Positions 1 to 8,731 of a DNA stretch of 64,000 nt are shown in pieces; positions within the stretch are counted from its first letter, which is position 1, and each line of letters opens with the position of its first letter. A program made the translations under genes and the position numbers. Source of the DNA: Pirellulaceae bacterium (GTDB lineage: Bacteria; Planctomycetota; Planctomycetia; Pirellulales; Pirellulaceae); assembly GCA_028280445.1 (NCBI GenBank), contig JANQLU010000136.1, forward strand, positions 1-64,000. Direction: 5' to 3'. The notes under the pieces are model-generated. The model was not told where the DNA came from and ran no database searches. It worked only from the letters and a program-made list of their open reading frames with translations.

Positions 1-188
1 CGCTTGTACGAATCATGAAATGTGTGCGACGCCACAGCGAACTGTCGCAGACGATTTGCACAGTCTGTACGACGTGCTGCTTCACGAACTTGTTGAACCG
101 CAGGAAGCAAAAGTGCGATCAAAATACCGATAATTGCGATAACTACGAGCAATTCAACCAGTGTGAAACCCTTACGAGATTTCGACAT
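1..188 (-). CDS. DUF1559 prepilin-like protein (N-terminal part only, runs off the window)
   Basis: Only the first 62 codons are in the window. They encode a prepilin-type cleavage/methylation segment: [20 protein letters not shown] followed by a hydrophobic helix and the typical continuation [15 protein letters not shown]. That is the hallmark of planctomycete DUF1559 proteins, which carry a type IV pilin/pseudopilin N-terminus and a large secreted C-terminal domain of unknown role. The start is ATG at 186-188, preceded by a GGAGGG Shine-Dalgarno sequence at 195-200. It lies on the same strand as the small lipoprotein gene at 627-797, but a strong terminator between them suggests separate transcription. 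The pilin-like processing is seen in the sequence; the cellular function is unknown. Confidence 0.93.
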   Translation of the reverse strand, partial: MSKSRKGFTLVELLVVIAIIGILIALLLPAVQQVREAARRTDCANRLRQFAVASHTFHDSYK

Positions 189-539
189 AAACAACCCTCC
201 GTAAAGAGAAAAAGGAACGAAAAAACTATGAAACTTACGACCCGATTTACAAAATAAAATATGCCGGGAAGCAAGACTTCGGTCATTTATTGTTGGTGAG
301 ACGTGGACTTAAGGATGACTATGTTTTATTCGGAAATCTAAACAAACGCAACCATATTTTGGACAAAAAAAAGCTTTTTTGCGAAACATTTTCCTTAAAA
401 CCGTGTTTGGGGGTTGGAAATCTCACTAAAGCGAGTACTGGGATATTCCAGCAAGTTCCGCCAATTACTCAATTTTTCCCGAAAAAAACACGAATACAAG
501 TAGTTTTTGTTCAATTTGCGACTTTCTCACCAAGTTACA

Positions 540-586
540 AAAAAAAACCCTAATCACCCTCCGAATTGGAGAGGCCACTAGGGTTT
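540..586 (-). terminator. Rho-independent terminator of the small lipoprotein gene
   Basis: On the minus strand AAACCCTA and TAGGGTTT form the outer stem, with an inner CCTCTCC/GGAGGG pairing, followed by a run of T. It lies 40 nt after the lipoprotein stop codon at 627. The rest of 189-626 has no recognisable gene apart from AT-rich leader sequence of the DUF1559 gene. Confidence 0.85.
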
Positions 587-626
587 ATTCAACATAAATG
601 AAATGTTGAAAAAACGAGACGCCGAA

Positions 627-797
627 TTACTCAACAGCAACCGATGTGCCATCACCACTCTCATCTGGATGTTTCATACTGTCAGTGCGCTCTTCAACTT
701 TGACTTTGCCAAGTTTTTTGGGTTTGCAACCAGCAAAGTTAAACGACACTGCACATGCTGCTACGAAAAGCATAACCATGCCAAGTTTTTTGAACAT
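627..797 (-). CDS. Small lipoprotein, 56 residues
   Basis: This short gene encodes MFKKLGMVMLFVAACAVSFN, then FAGC and a charged tail ending in SVAVE. It has a positively charged start, a hydrophobic stretch and an AGC lipobox with the lipidated Cys at residue 24. The mature part is only about 33 residues and rich in Lys, Glu and Asp. The ATG at 795-797 is preceded by AAAGGG, a good ribosome binding site, and the gene ends at a clear terminator (540-586). Small lipoproteins of this kind are often found next to DUF1559 genes in planctomycetes, as here. Function is unknown; export and lipidation are inferred from the motif. Confidence 0.75.
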   Translation of the reverse strand: MFKKLGMVMLFVAACAVSFNFAGCKPKKLGKVKVEERTDSMKHPDESGDGTSVAVE

Positions 798-1204
798 AAA
801 TAGCCCTTTAATAAAGAATTGGAGAATTTCGATGTTAAACGATCAGACCCAGTATAGCTGTCATCTATTCCGCAAAAAACCAAGTCCAGCCGTTTTTCAA
901 TTCGAAAATCGAACATTTTTTCCCGATTTGTGGGGCATTTACCCCAGCTTTTCAAAATCAGCTTCGGGAGGGCGAGCCTGGTCCTGCGAGCTGCAAGGCA
1001 CTAGCCACCGATTTGTTCGCGCTTCGAACCGACGGCCTTGGCGCTCACGGGTAGCTTTGCCATGCCACTGAGTGTCCCTCTCAAAAAACAAGCAAATCTG
1101 CCGCATTTCGAACCTTAATTGAAACGCCATTTGTCAAACATCTCGTTCCGCCGAACACTGACGGTGCTCCGTCAGGCAGATTTCAATTCAATTCTCAAAT
1201 CCCC
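798..1204. other. Intergenic stretch with decayed palindromic repeats
   Basis: No convincing gene. Positions about 955-1060 hold degraded copies of two repeat families that are intact elsewhere in the window: a GGGAGGGCGAGCCTGG-type arm near 966, and GCAAGGCACTAGCC near 993, with its partner GGCCTTGGCGCTCACGGG near 1034-1052. Mutations have destroyed most of the pairing, so this looks like an old insertion. Confidence 0.6.
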
Positions 1205-1627
1205 ATGAACATCTCAGCCATGAATACATCTTTTCCGTCAGGACCTTGGACCGGTTTTTTTCTCGAATTTCACCGCCCCGAACGTGGTTGGATGCATCTC
1301 TATCTGAATTTTGAAAATGGCAGAATTCAAGGAGAAGGCACTGACTATGTTGGGCCTTGGCATATCAACGGCATGTTTTCTGAACAGGACTTGAATTGTA
1401 ACTGGATCAAGCAATATGTCGGTCAACATCAAGTTGAATATACCGGGCAATGTTCTCAACAAGGCATTGTTGGAACTTGGGAGATCGGCCCGGGATACGA
1501 GGGGAAATTCCATATTTGGCCATCCAGTCGCGGAGATATCCAACAGATGTATCTCGAACAAGATTTGCCCAACTCACAATTCAATCCTGAGAATCCCGGT
1601 ATCGATTTGGCCACCAACTCAAATTAG
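1205..1627 (+). CDS. Conserved-looking hypothetical protein, 140 residues
   Basis: No family is recognised with certainty. The product is rich in Trp, Tyr, Gly and Gln, for example GWMHLYLNFENGRIQGEGTD and VGTWEIGPGYEGKFHIWP. These read like short beta strands in a small barrel or sandwich. There is no signal peptide, membrane helix or obvious catalytic motif. The start could be ATG 1205 or ATG 1220 (residue 6); neither has a clear Shine-Dalgarno sequence. It sits directly upstream of rpmI, where infC (initiation factor 3) is normally found, but shows no resemblance to IF3. Confidence 0.7.
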   Translation: MNISAMNTSFPSGPWTGFFLEFHRPERGWMHLYLNFENGRIQGEGTDYVGPWHINGMFSEQDLNCNWIKQYVGQHQVEYTGQCSQQGIVGTWEIGPGYEGKFHIWPSSRGDIQQMYLEQDLPNSQFNPENPGIDLATNSN

Positions 1628-1753
1628 GCGAACAAATCCGGCGAATTTTCAGTGATTTTGGTACGGACATTGCATTTCCCCCTTTCGAACACCGAACAGA
1701 ATCAATAGAATTTCGCGTTCAAAACAATCAACGATTTGCCAACAGGCAGAGCT

Positions 1754-1960
1754 ATGTCATCGAAAATGAAAACCCACAAGGGTACAAAAAAACGATTTCG
1801 CCTTACCGCAAAAGGAAAGGCAAAACACCGTTCGGCCGGTACCAGTCACTTGAATTCACGCGTTTCGCAAAAACGAAAACGTAAACTTCGAGGTACAACG
1901 GTTCTCGATGAATGCATGGTTCCAACGATCAAAGAATCACTCGGCAAATACAGTTCCTAG
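1754..1960 (+). CDS. rpmI: 50S ribosomal protein L35
   Basis: The 68-residue product is a structural protein of the large ribosomal subunit. The core MKTHKGTKKRFRLTAKGKAK followed by H-R-S-A-G-T-S-H-L is the L35 signature, and the protein is strongly basic. I chose ATG 1754 (MSSKMKTHKG) over an in-frame TTG at 1736 because L35 proteins begin just before the MKTHKG motif. It is followed after 92 nt by rplT, the standard rpmI-rplT pair. Unlike the usual infC-rpmI-rplT order, no infC precedes it. Confidence 0.97.
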   Translation: MSSKMKTHKGTKKRFRLTAKGKAKHRSAGTSHLNSRVSQKRKRKLRGTTVLDECMVPTIKESLGKYSS

Positions 1961-2052
1961 TCAGGACTGAACGTCCCACAACATTTGAAGCCTGCAGGTT
2001 CAACTCGCTGACGCCAAGTCAACGGACCTCGTAAGTGGAAAGGTAAAATTCA

Positions 2053-2406
2053 ATGCGTACAACGAAAGGCGCGGCTCGCACCAAGGCCAAACGCCGTCTT
2101 TTTAAACGAGCCAAAGGTTATCGCGGCGGACGCGGAAATCTCTTGCGAACCGTTAAAGAGACTTTGATCCGTTCGGGGCAATACGCATTTCGCGATCGCA
2201 AAGTCCGCAAACGAAAATTCCGGCAACTTTGGATTATCCGCATTAACGCGGCCTGCCGCATGCGGGGCATCTCCTACAGCGATTTTATGCACGGTCTGAA
2301 AAAAGCCAATATCCAACTCAATCGCAAAAGCCTGTCGGAAATTGCCATTGCCGACCCCGAAGGTTTTGATGCGATCGTCCAGGAAGCCAAAGGGGCGCTC
2401 GCCTAA
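2053..2406 (+). CDS. rplT: 50S ribosomal protein L20
   Basis: The 117-residue product is the assembly and structural protein L20, with the expected start [20 protein letters not shown], then [15 protein letters not shown] and the conserved [20 protein letters not shown]. Length and basic composition are normal for the family. GGAAAGG at 2039-2045 serves as the ribosome binding site. A strong terminator follows at 2437-2462, so rpmI-rplT appears to form one transcription unit separate from pheS. Confidence 0.98.
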   Translation: MRTTKGAARTKAKRRLFKRAKGYRGGRGNLLRTVKETLIRSGQYAFRDRKVRKRKFRQLWIIRINAACRMRGISYSDFMHGLKKANIQLNRKSLSEIAIADPEGFDAIVQEAKGALA

Positions 2407-2436
2407 GATCAATTTGCAAGATTTGATATAACGGAG

Positions 2437-2462
2437 GGAGAGCCATCGGCTCTCCTTTTTTT
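2437..2462 (+). terminator. Rho-independent terminator after rplT
   Basis: GGAGAGCC and GGCTCTCC form a perfect 8-bp stem around a 3-nt loop (ATC), followed by seven T residues. It lies 31 nt after the rplT stop and 43 nt before pheS. Confidence 0.93.
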
Positions 2463-2504
2463 GTTCCCAATTACTGACTTCAACCATTATTCGGAATCAC
2501 CACC

Positions 2505-3530
2505 ATGCCTCTGGCAGAATTCCTCGAAGCACTGGAATCAACCGCGACCGATGCGGTGCAAGCCTTTAACGATGCCAACTCAAATGAAACCCTGGAAACA
2601 GCCCGGGTCGAGTTTTTAGGTGCAAAAAATGGTCGATTGAAAACGGTCCAAAAACAAATGGGAACCGTCGAAAACGACAACAAAAAAACCGCCGGCCAAA
2701 AACTGAACGAAACCAAACAACAGATTCAGTCCGCGTTCGAAGATGCCAAAAATCGCCTTACCGGCGGTACCGGTGTGATTCGTGATCCCAATTTCGATGC
2801 CACCCTCCCGGGACGTTTGTTTCGAGTCGGTCGGCTCCATCCGATCACCCAAACAATCGAAGAACTCAAAGACATCATGGGGCGCCTCGGTTTCACCACC
2901 GCTGGTGGACCGGAAATCGAAGACCAGTTTCACAATTTCAATGCACTGAATATCCCAGAATCTCATCCTGCTCGCGACCCGTTGGACAATTTTTATATCC
3001 GTGTCGCCGAACAAACGACCGATTCGGACGACAATCTGATGTTGTTACGTTCGCAAACGAGTACCGTGCAAATTCGTGTAATGGAAAATACTCCACCGCC
3101 CGTTCGAATCATTTCACTTGGGCGGGTTTACCGACCCGACACGGCCGATGCCACGCACTACCCGATGTTCCATCAAATGGAAGGGCTGTGGGTCGACACC
3201 AACGTAACCTTGGCGGATCTCAAAACCGTCCTGCAGTTGTTCGCCACCAACTATCTGGGAGGCAGTGTCCCAGTTCGCATTCGACCTTCGTTTTTTCCGT
3301 TCACCGAACCGAGTGTCGAAGCCGACTATTTCTGGGACGGGCGCTGGGTCGAGTTTGGCGGTGCCGGAGTCGTCGACCCCAATGTTCTAAAAGCGGTCGG
3401 CTACGACCCCGAAAAAGTCTCTGGATTCGCATTTGGTCTGGGCGTCGAACGACTTTGCATGATCCGCCATCAAATCAAAGACATCCGCGATTTGTTCACC
3501 AACGAAGTGCGATTCTTGCATCAATTCTGA
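2505..3530 (+). CDS. pheS: Phenylalanine-tRNA ligase alpha subunit
   Basis: This is the catalytic subunit of the alpha2-beta2 PheRS, which charges tRNA-Phe with phenylalanine using ATP. The 341-residue product has an N-terminal coiled-coil tRNA-binding arm (about 1-90) followed by the class II synthetase core. Motif 2 is visible in ISLGRVYRPDTADATHYPMF with HQMEGLWVD. Motif 3 is GFAFGLGVERLCMIRHQIKD, then IRDLFTNEVRFLHQF, the normal PheS C-terminus. Length is typical. The ATG has no evident Shine-Dalgarno sequence. The partner pheT follows after 60 nt. Confidence 0.97.
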   Translation: MPLAEFLEALESTATDAVQAFNDANSNETLETARVEFLGAKNGRLKTVQKQMGTVENDNKKTAGQKLNETKQQIQSAFEDAKNRLTGGTGVIRDPNFDATLPGRLFRVGRLHPITQTIEELKDIMGRLGFTTAGGPEIEDQFHNFNALNIPESHPARDPLDNFYIRVAEQTTDSDDNLMLLRSQTSTVQIRVMENTPPPVRIISLGRVYRPDTADATHYPMFHQMEGLWVDTNVTLADLKTVLQLFATNYLGGSVPVRIRPSFFPFTEPSVEADYFWDGRWVEFGGAGVVDPNVLKAVGYDPEKVSGFAFGLGVERLCMIRHQIKDIRDLFTNEVRFLHQF

Positions 3531-3531
3531 G

Positions 3532-3592
3532 TCATTAACAACTACCACCTAACCACCACTACCTACAACCTAACAACTACTACCTAAAAAAT
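3532..3592 (+). other. G-free, low-complexity spacer between pheS and pheT
   Basis: From 3532 to the second base of the pheT start codon there is not one G. The stretch is made of imperfect repeats of ACTACC/CTAAC units. It cannot form stable hairpins and contains no Shine-Dalgarno sequence, so pheT translation must start on an unstructured leader or by coupling to pheS. Confidence 0.6.
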
Positions 3593-5639
3593 GATCGTTT
3601 CCTGGAATTGGCTGAAACAGTACGTCAACCTCGACATGTCGCACGACGAGTTGGTCGATCGACTCACGATGAGCGGTTTGAACCACGAAGGCACGGAGAA
3701 CATTGATGGTGATCGAGCAATCGATCTGGAAGTCACCAGCAACCGCCCCGATTGCCTGGGTCATTTGGGAGTCGCGCGTGAGATCGCGGTCTTGTTTGAC
3801 ACGCCACTGACCATTCCCGATCCGCAACCTGCCGAAGACGCCGACCCGATAACCGACCACTGCAGCGTTGAAATCCTGTGTCCGGAAAAATGCTTCCGGT
3901 ACACGGCCAGACTCATTCGCGGTGTCAAAATTGGCCCCAGTCCCGACTGGATGCTTGATCGACTCGAGACGATTGGTGTTACGCCCGTCAACAATGTCGT
4001 TGATATTTCCAATTACGTGATGTTTGAATGCGGCCAGCCGTTACACGCTTTCGATTTCGCAAAAGTGACCGATGGAAAGATCATTGTTCGCGCGGGCCAA
4101 GACAAAGAAAAAATCGAAGCGATCGATCACCGATCATACGAATTACAACCGACCGATTGCGTGATTGCGGACTCGTCGGTCCCAGTTGCTGTGGGCGGAG
4201 TCATGGGTGGCGCCGACTCGGAAATCAATGATGCAACCACCGACGTGTTGGTCGAAGCGGCTTATTTCGACCAATTGTGCATTCGAAATACCGCCAGACG
4301 TTTGAAACTATTCAGCCCCTCATCGTTTCGTTTCGAGCGCGATGTCGATTCGGCGGGAATTGATTGGGCCAGTCGTCGATGTTGCGAATTGATCCTCGAA
4401 CACGCTGGAGGAAAACTGTGCAGCGGTGTCATTGATGTCGGCCAACAACCCACACCACCCCAGCCGATTGTCTTGCGGATGAGTCAGATCGAACGATTGC
4501 TCGGCATCAAAATCGATGAAAGCACTGCGGCTCGAATTCTGGCAGCGCTTGGACTGGACGTCTCCGCTCAATCCGTGGAATCCATCACAGCCACGCCGCC
4601 AAGTTTTCGCAAAGACCTGACGCGTGAAGTTGATTTAGTCGAAGAGGTTGGCCGAATCTATGGTTACGACCAGATTCCCGACAATGTCAATGTTCCTATG
4701 TCCGCTTCGATCAAACAGGATTCTGAACGGACACTCGACAAAATTCGAGGCGTTCTGACCGCTTGCGGTTATGACGAAGCGTTGACGGCCAGTGTGATTC
4801 CCGATGTCTGGTCTCAAACTTTTAGCCCGTGGACCGATCAGCCACCCCATCAAATCTCACAACCGATGCTCGGCGTTTTGGAAAAAGCGTCTCAGAATGT
4901 CGGTGCGGTCGATCGCTTGCGACGCAGCATCGTCCCCAGTCTGCTCGAAGTCCGTCGCATTAACGAATACAAATTCAATTCGGACGTTCATCTGTTTGAA
5001 ACCGCCAAAGTCTATCTGCCATCGTCATCCGGTTTGCCAGACGAACCCTGGAAAATTGCATTGGTCAGTGACAACGACTTTTTTCACGTCAAAGGGACGA
5101 TCGAAGCACTGGTTTCCCATATCAACCCGGATTCTACGCTAACCACCCACACTTGCGATTACGACATTTTTGATGCTGACAAATCGTGCGAGTTGCAATT
5201 AGGAGGCAAAACTCTTGGCTTTGTCGGCGAGATCTCTGCAGCTGGAAAACGCAGCTTTGGGCTGCGCCGCCGCGCGATTGCTGCTGAAATCGATTTTGCA
5301 GTACTGGCCGAAACGGCGGTCATCATCCCGCAATTCGAACACATGAGTTCATATCCACCGGTCACTCGCGATTTCAATTTTATCGTTGAAAACGCCATTC
5401 GCTGGGAGGCGCTCGAGTCGACCGTCCAGCAATCCGGCGGGGAGCTGTTGGAATCCATCTCGTTCAAAGAGATTTTTCGGGACACCGACAAAGATGGCGC
5501 GGATAAAAAACGTGTTTTGTTGTCGGTCGTGCTTCGCAGCGCCAACGACACGTTGACCGGCGACCAAGCCGACGCCGTCAGCAACGACATCATCGCCAAT
5601 TGTCAAAAACAACACGGCGCAACTTTGGTAACGTCGTAG
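3591..5639 (+). CDS. pheT: Phenylalanine-tRNA ligase beta subunit, short form lacking the OB-fold domain
   Basis: This is the second PheRS subunit, which carries the B3/B4 editing region and the C-terminal anticodon-binding domain. At 682 residues it is about 110 shorter than the E. coli type. The start MIVSWNWLKQYVNLDMSHDE is normal up to SGLNHEGTENIDGDRAID. It then passes directly to LEVTSNRPDCLGHLGVAREI, skipping the EMAPII-like tRNA-binding OB fold that normally lies between about residues 40 and 150. The B3/B4 part, the B5 domain with FRKDLTREVDLVEEVGRIYG, and the C-terminal ferredoxin-like domain (YPPVTRDFNFIVENA to the end) are all present. It ends 3 nt before a palindromic repeat. Confidence 0.96.
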   Translation: MIVSWNWLKQYVNLDMSHDELVDRLTMSGLNHEGTENIDGDRAIDLEVTSNRPDCLGHLGVAREIAVLFDTPLTIPDPQPAEDADPITDHCSVEILCPEKCFRYTARLIRGVKIGPSPDWMLDRLETIGVTPVNNVVDISNYVMFECGQPLHAFDFAKVTDGKIIVRAGQDKEKIEAIDHRSYELQPTDCVIADSSVPVAVGGVMGGADSEINDATTDVLVEAAYFDQLCIRNTARRLKLFSPSSFRFERDVDSAGIDWASRRCCELILEHAGGKLCSGVIDVGQQPTPPQPIVLRMSQIERLLGIKIDESTAARILAALGLDVSAQSVESITATPPSFRKDLTREVDLVEEVGRIYGYDQIPDNVNVPMSASIKQDSERTLDKIRGVLTACGYDEALTASVIPDVWSQTFSPWTDQPPHQISQPMLGVLEKASQNVGAVDRLRRSIVPSLLEVRRINEYKFNSDVHLFETAKVYLPSSSGLPDEPWKIALVSDNDFFHVKGTIEALVSHINPDSTLTTHTCDYDIFDADKSCELQLGGKTLGFVGEISAAGKRSFGLRRRAIAAEIDFAVLAETAVIIPQFEHMSSYPPVTRDFNFIVENAIRWEALESTVQQSGGELLESISFKEIFRDTDKDGADKKRVLLSVVLRSANDTLTGDQADAVSNDIIANCQKQHGATLVTS

Positions 5640-5641
5640 AA

Positions 5642-5697
5642 GTAGGGCCGGTTCCCACCGGCCAATCAAACAAACGGCCGGTAGGAACCGGCCCTAC
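5642..5697. repeat. Palindromic repeat, family R1
   Basis: Two arms of about 26 nt, GTAGGGCCGGTTCCCACCGG at the left and its complement at the right, flank a short AATCAAACAAA-like loop. The same sequence recurs at 8377, 10319, 33375 and 39525, with half copies at 33531 and 46755. It lies between the convergent ends of pheT and the DUF1559 gene. The structure resembles REP/BIME-type elements. Confidence 0.9.
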
Positions 5698-5710
5698 TTG
5701 ATCAGAAAAA

Positions 5711-6757
5711 CTATTCAAACCCGGTCGTGATTTCACTACCGGCAATCGTTCCGGCAGCGCGCCAGATCACATGATCGATGGTGTTTGGCACAAACGTGAC
5801 CGACCCGTCCAAGCGAACGACATTGACACCGCCGGAATGATAAGACCGCGCGGTCACCGCGGCATAAGTTGGCCGTGTCAGATCGCGACCTTCCTGCTGG
5901 CTCGAAAAATCAATATCGTAGGTCACTCCGTTGTAGTCGTAGGGGACAAACGTGTTGGGGGTGAAAGTAGTTGTAAAACCGGTGTGATGCACTCGGCCGT
6001 CACACCAAACGGTATGACCAGTTCCTGAATCGACTCCCCCTCCCAATTTCAACTCGCCAGTCAATCCGTTGAATACGGTCGGATCGTTGGGCGAAACTAC
6101 GGTAGGATAACTTGGCACATTGCGAATGTACGGTGTGTAAGCTTTGACGTCCGCGGCACATAACGTATTGTTCAAACCGTCAACAATATCCGTCGGACGC
6201 GTTTTCCGAGAAACGCCAAACGCTCCATCGGTGGTCGCGCCGGTGTTGGGATCATAAACGAACCAGGTTCCCATATTGAATCCGTAGCTGGTCGGATGCA
6301 CATACGGAGCACCATCTTTCATTCGCACATGCGTGTTCGGATCACTGGGACATGAATAAATCGGTACGCCCAATGCCGGTACACCTGTGTGAACCAAATC
6401 ATGCCAGTCAACATTCAAATCGATGCGCTCTCTGGCGTTGGACTGCTCAACGTAATCCAGAATCCGGCCGTGGATCGACCACGAACCGCGGACCACCATC
6501 GTATCGGACGCAACAAAACTAGGCGGGAAATGTCCTTTGGCAGTCACATAGTTTTGCACAGCCATTCCGATTTGCCGCAAATTGCTGGAACATTTCATCC
6601 GCTGCGCAGTTTGACGCACAGCCTGAATTGCCGGAATCAGCAGCGCCGTCAAAATGCCGATGATGGCGATGACAACTAACAACTCGACCAATGTAAAACC
6701 GCCATGCGCCCGTCGGTTATACGTCGAATTCAAACTTTTTCGCGAATCACATTTCAT
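5711..6757 (-). CDS. DUF1559 prepilin-like protein
   Basis: The 348-residue product has a type IV pilin-like N-terminus: a basic leader, then the processing site and hydrophobic helix [20 protein letters not shown], then IPAIQAVRQTAQRMKCSSNL. The rest is the DUF1559 domain, ending with the family signature YHSGGVNVVRLDGSVTFVPN and the terminal IWRAAGTIAGSEI. Proteins of this family are found in large numbers in planctomycete genomes and are thought to be surface-exposed or secreted through a pseudopilus-like system; their role is unknown. A stretch rich in Gly, Thr and Pro in the middle suggests an extended extracellular region. It converges on pheT. Confidence 0.95.
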   Translation of the reverse strand: MKCDSRKSLNSTYNRRAHGGFTLVELLVVIAIIGILTALLIPAIQAVRQTAQRMKCSSNLRQIGMAVQNYVTAKGHFPPSFVASDTMVVRGSWSIHGRILDYVEQSNARERIDLNVDWHDLVHTGVPALGVPIYSCPSDPNTHVRMKDGAPYVHPTSYGFNMGTWFVYDPNTGATTDGAFGVSRKTRPTDIVDGLNNTLCAADVKAYTPYIRNVPSYPTVVSPNDPTVFNGLTGELKLGGGVDSGTGHTVWCDGRVHHTGFTTTFTPNTFVPYDYNGVTYDIDFSSQQEGRDLTRPTYAAVTARSYHSGGVNVVRLDGSVTFVPNTIDHVIWRAAGTIAGSEITTGFE

Positions 6758-6916
6758 AGTGTTGATTTTGACTCATCAGTCATGAACGTTCCAGCAACCC
6801 AGCCATTTTTTCGGCAATTCATAATAGAAATCGCTCGGTGGGTAGTTTGTGACGGTTTTAACACCGCACATATAGCTCGAAAATTCGGTCAACCGAGCAA
6901 GGCACCTGCCGGGCCT

Positions 6917-6982
6917 GTGAGCGGGAAGGCGCTAGCCGCCGGGATTTGGGGGGTCACCGGCGGGTAGCGCCTTGCCGCTCAC
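6917..6982. repeat. Palindromic repeat, family R2
   Basis: GTGAGCGGGAAGGCGCTAGC (left) and GGTAGCGCCTTGCCGCTCAC (right) form a long imperfect hairpin around a short loop. Better preserved copies lie at 11042-11110 and 46785-46884. A further degraded arm, GCAAGGCACCTGCCGGGC, lies just upstream at about 6898. The right arm ends 4 nt before the stop codon of the minus-strand transporter gene, so it could also act as a transcription stop for it. Confidence 0.85.
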
Positions 6983-6986
6983 AATT

Positions 6987-8291
6987 TCACCGTGTTTTTC
7001 CAATAGTCAAATTTGCTGGCCAGACCAGCAATCCGGTCGAACCGAGCAAAACCGCTACAACAATAAACGAAATTTGGATGCCAAAGTTCTCCATCAATAT
7101 CGAAGCAAATGGAGGTCCGCCCATCGCAAATGCCCAGGCTCCGCCTAACATCATTCCCGACGCCAAGCTGGTATTTTGCGGCAATAAACGCTGTGCCAAG
7201 GAAATCGTCACCGGCACCATCGACGCAAATCCGACACCGGCAAGCAGGCAAAAAATTGGCAACAACAGATCTGGACTTTGGAATGGGATACCGGCAACGA
7301 TCGGAGCAAAAACCAACGGCACGAACATCAGCGGCAGTTTCTCTTGGCCCGGTTTTATCAAAATCCCCGCAGCCAATCCGCCGATGGCCATTCCGGCAAT
7401 CATGAACGCTTGTAACCGCCCCGTCAGTTGGGTCGCCCGATCCCCGACCTCCGCCGCAGTGATCTGGCCGCTGCTGGCGAGCGTTTCAAAATGTTGCGAT
7501 GCCAAACGAACAAACAAATAGATCAGCGCCACGTTGACGAAAAATCGCACAACGGCCGCCAGGTAAAGCAGCGTCAAAGCTCGATAGGGAATCGCTCGTT
7601 GTTCAAGTTTCGACGAATCATGTTGCGCCGAAATCATTTCTCGTCGGATTCGATTTCGGGTTTGCTGCTGTTTGGTAACATACAAAATCGGAGCCACAAT
7701 CAGCATCCCGGGAATTGCCAAAGCAACAAATTGATTGATTCGAATTCCAAGAATTTGAAACTCTTGAAACAAAATGATTTGTTGGGTGATCAACAGCGGA
7801 CCAAGTAACGCTCCAGTAATTCCACCCAACATCCCAGCGACGAAAAACCAGCTGATCGCCAAAGAACGTCTGGCCGGATCGATCGAACCAATCGCACTGG
7901 CCGCAACCGGATGAAAGATCCCCACGCCAACCATTCCAATCATGTACGTTCGAAACAATTGAAAACGATTGGGAACTAACTCAATCAGTGGAATACAAAT
8001 CGCAGCCAGCAAAATTCCAACACCAATAAAAATAATGGTGTTCATCCGTTTTCCGAACCAACCAAACAACGGCTGCGCCAAACCGCTACACAGACTACCC
8101 AAGGCCAACAACCAAGCCGAATCGTTGTTCGACAAATGAAATCGCAATTCCAGTTTGTTTAAAATTGCAGGAACGATTGCCGAGTAAGTATCGACAGCAA
8201 AATGTCCCACCAAGATCAGATAAAACGTCGCTGAAAATGCCAAAGTAGCCGGCGCGGTTGTATTTCGACTTTCACAAACAGCTTCTGACAT
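6987..8291 (-). CDS. MFS transporter, fosmidomycin-resistance (Fsr)-like
   Basis: The 434-residue integral membrane protein has about 12 hydrophobic segments. Features that recall the Fsr branch of the major facilitator superfamily are VGHFAVDTYSAIVPAILNKL near the start, GSLCSGLAQPLFGWFGKRMN in the loop 2-3 region, and GIFHPVAASAIGSIDPARRS, matching the HP-A-A signature after helix 4. These transporters are proton-driven exporters of small molecules; the substrate here cannot be read from the sequence. A longer cytoplasmic loop with KQQQTRNRIRREMISAQHDS separates the two halves. The start ATG 8291 has no clear Shine-Dalgarno sequence. Confidence 0.85.
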   Translation of the reverse strand: MSEAVCESRNTTAPATLAFSATFYLILVGHFAVDTYSAIVPAILNKLELRFHLSNNDSAWLLALGSLCSGLAQPLFGWFGKRMNTIIFIGVGILLAAICIPLIELVPNRFQLFRTYMIGMVGVGIFHPVAASAIGSIDPARRSLAISWFFVAGMLGGITGALLGPLLITQQIILFQEFQILGIRINQFVALAIPGMLIVAPILYVTKQQQTRNRIRREMISAQHDSSKLEQRAIPYRALTLLYLAAVVRFFVNVALIYLFVRLASQHFETLASSGQITAAEVGDRATQLTGRLQAFMIAGMAIGGLAAGILIKPGQEKLPLMFVPLVFAPIVAGIPFQSPDLLLPIFCLLAGVGFASMVPVTISLAQRLLPQNTSLASGMMLGGAWAFAMGGPPFASILMENFGIQISFIVVAVLLGSTGLLVWPANLTIGKTR

Positions 8292-8376
8292 CTAACACTC
8301 GGCCAAATCACCAATGAATTTTTCAACTTAGCGAAACGTCCACCTGACGACAACGACCGGACAACTTCTGATGGCC

Positions 8377-8435
8377 GTAGGGCCAGTTCCCAACCGGCCA
8401 ATCCGACAAAAACGGCCGGTGGGAACCGGCCCTAC
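8377..8435. repeat. Palindromic repeat, family R1
   Basis: This is an R1 copy with slight drift in the left arm (GTAGGGCCAGTTCCCAACCG) and an intact right arm. It lies in the 440-nt gap between the divergent transporter and acetylesterase genes. Apart from it, 8292-8731 shows no gene. The part from about 8480 to 8620 has several short GC-rich self-complementary bits but no structure I can name. Confidence 0.85.
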
Positions 8436-8731
8436 GAAAAACGCTACAGTGAATTGGGCACTCGATCGTTTGATCAGTTTTCTACAAGTGAAAACTAACA
8501 ATCCTAATCCGGGGTACTGGGGAAACTGCTGGCTTGGCAGCGTAACGGAATAGTTTCTAGTCCCTCATTGGCGCTTCGGGCCGAGATTCTCACCGTCGCT
8601 GATTTTTCGATGTCGAATCCCTTGCGATACAAAATCTGAATCGCAACATCCTGCATCCCGTTTAGTTGAAAACCAATAAACGTTGGGTTACTCTTCTGTT
8701 GGAATTAAAACACCTACCCATGGGCCTAACG

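Noticed and set aside
1736-1753. TTG start for rpmI giving six extra residues
   Set aside because: L35 proteins start just before MKTHKG; ATG 1754 fits and no good ribosome site supports the TTG.
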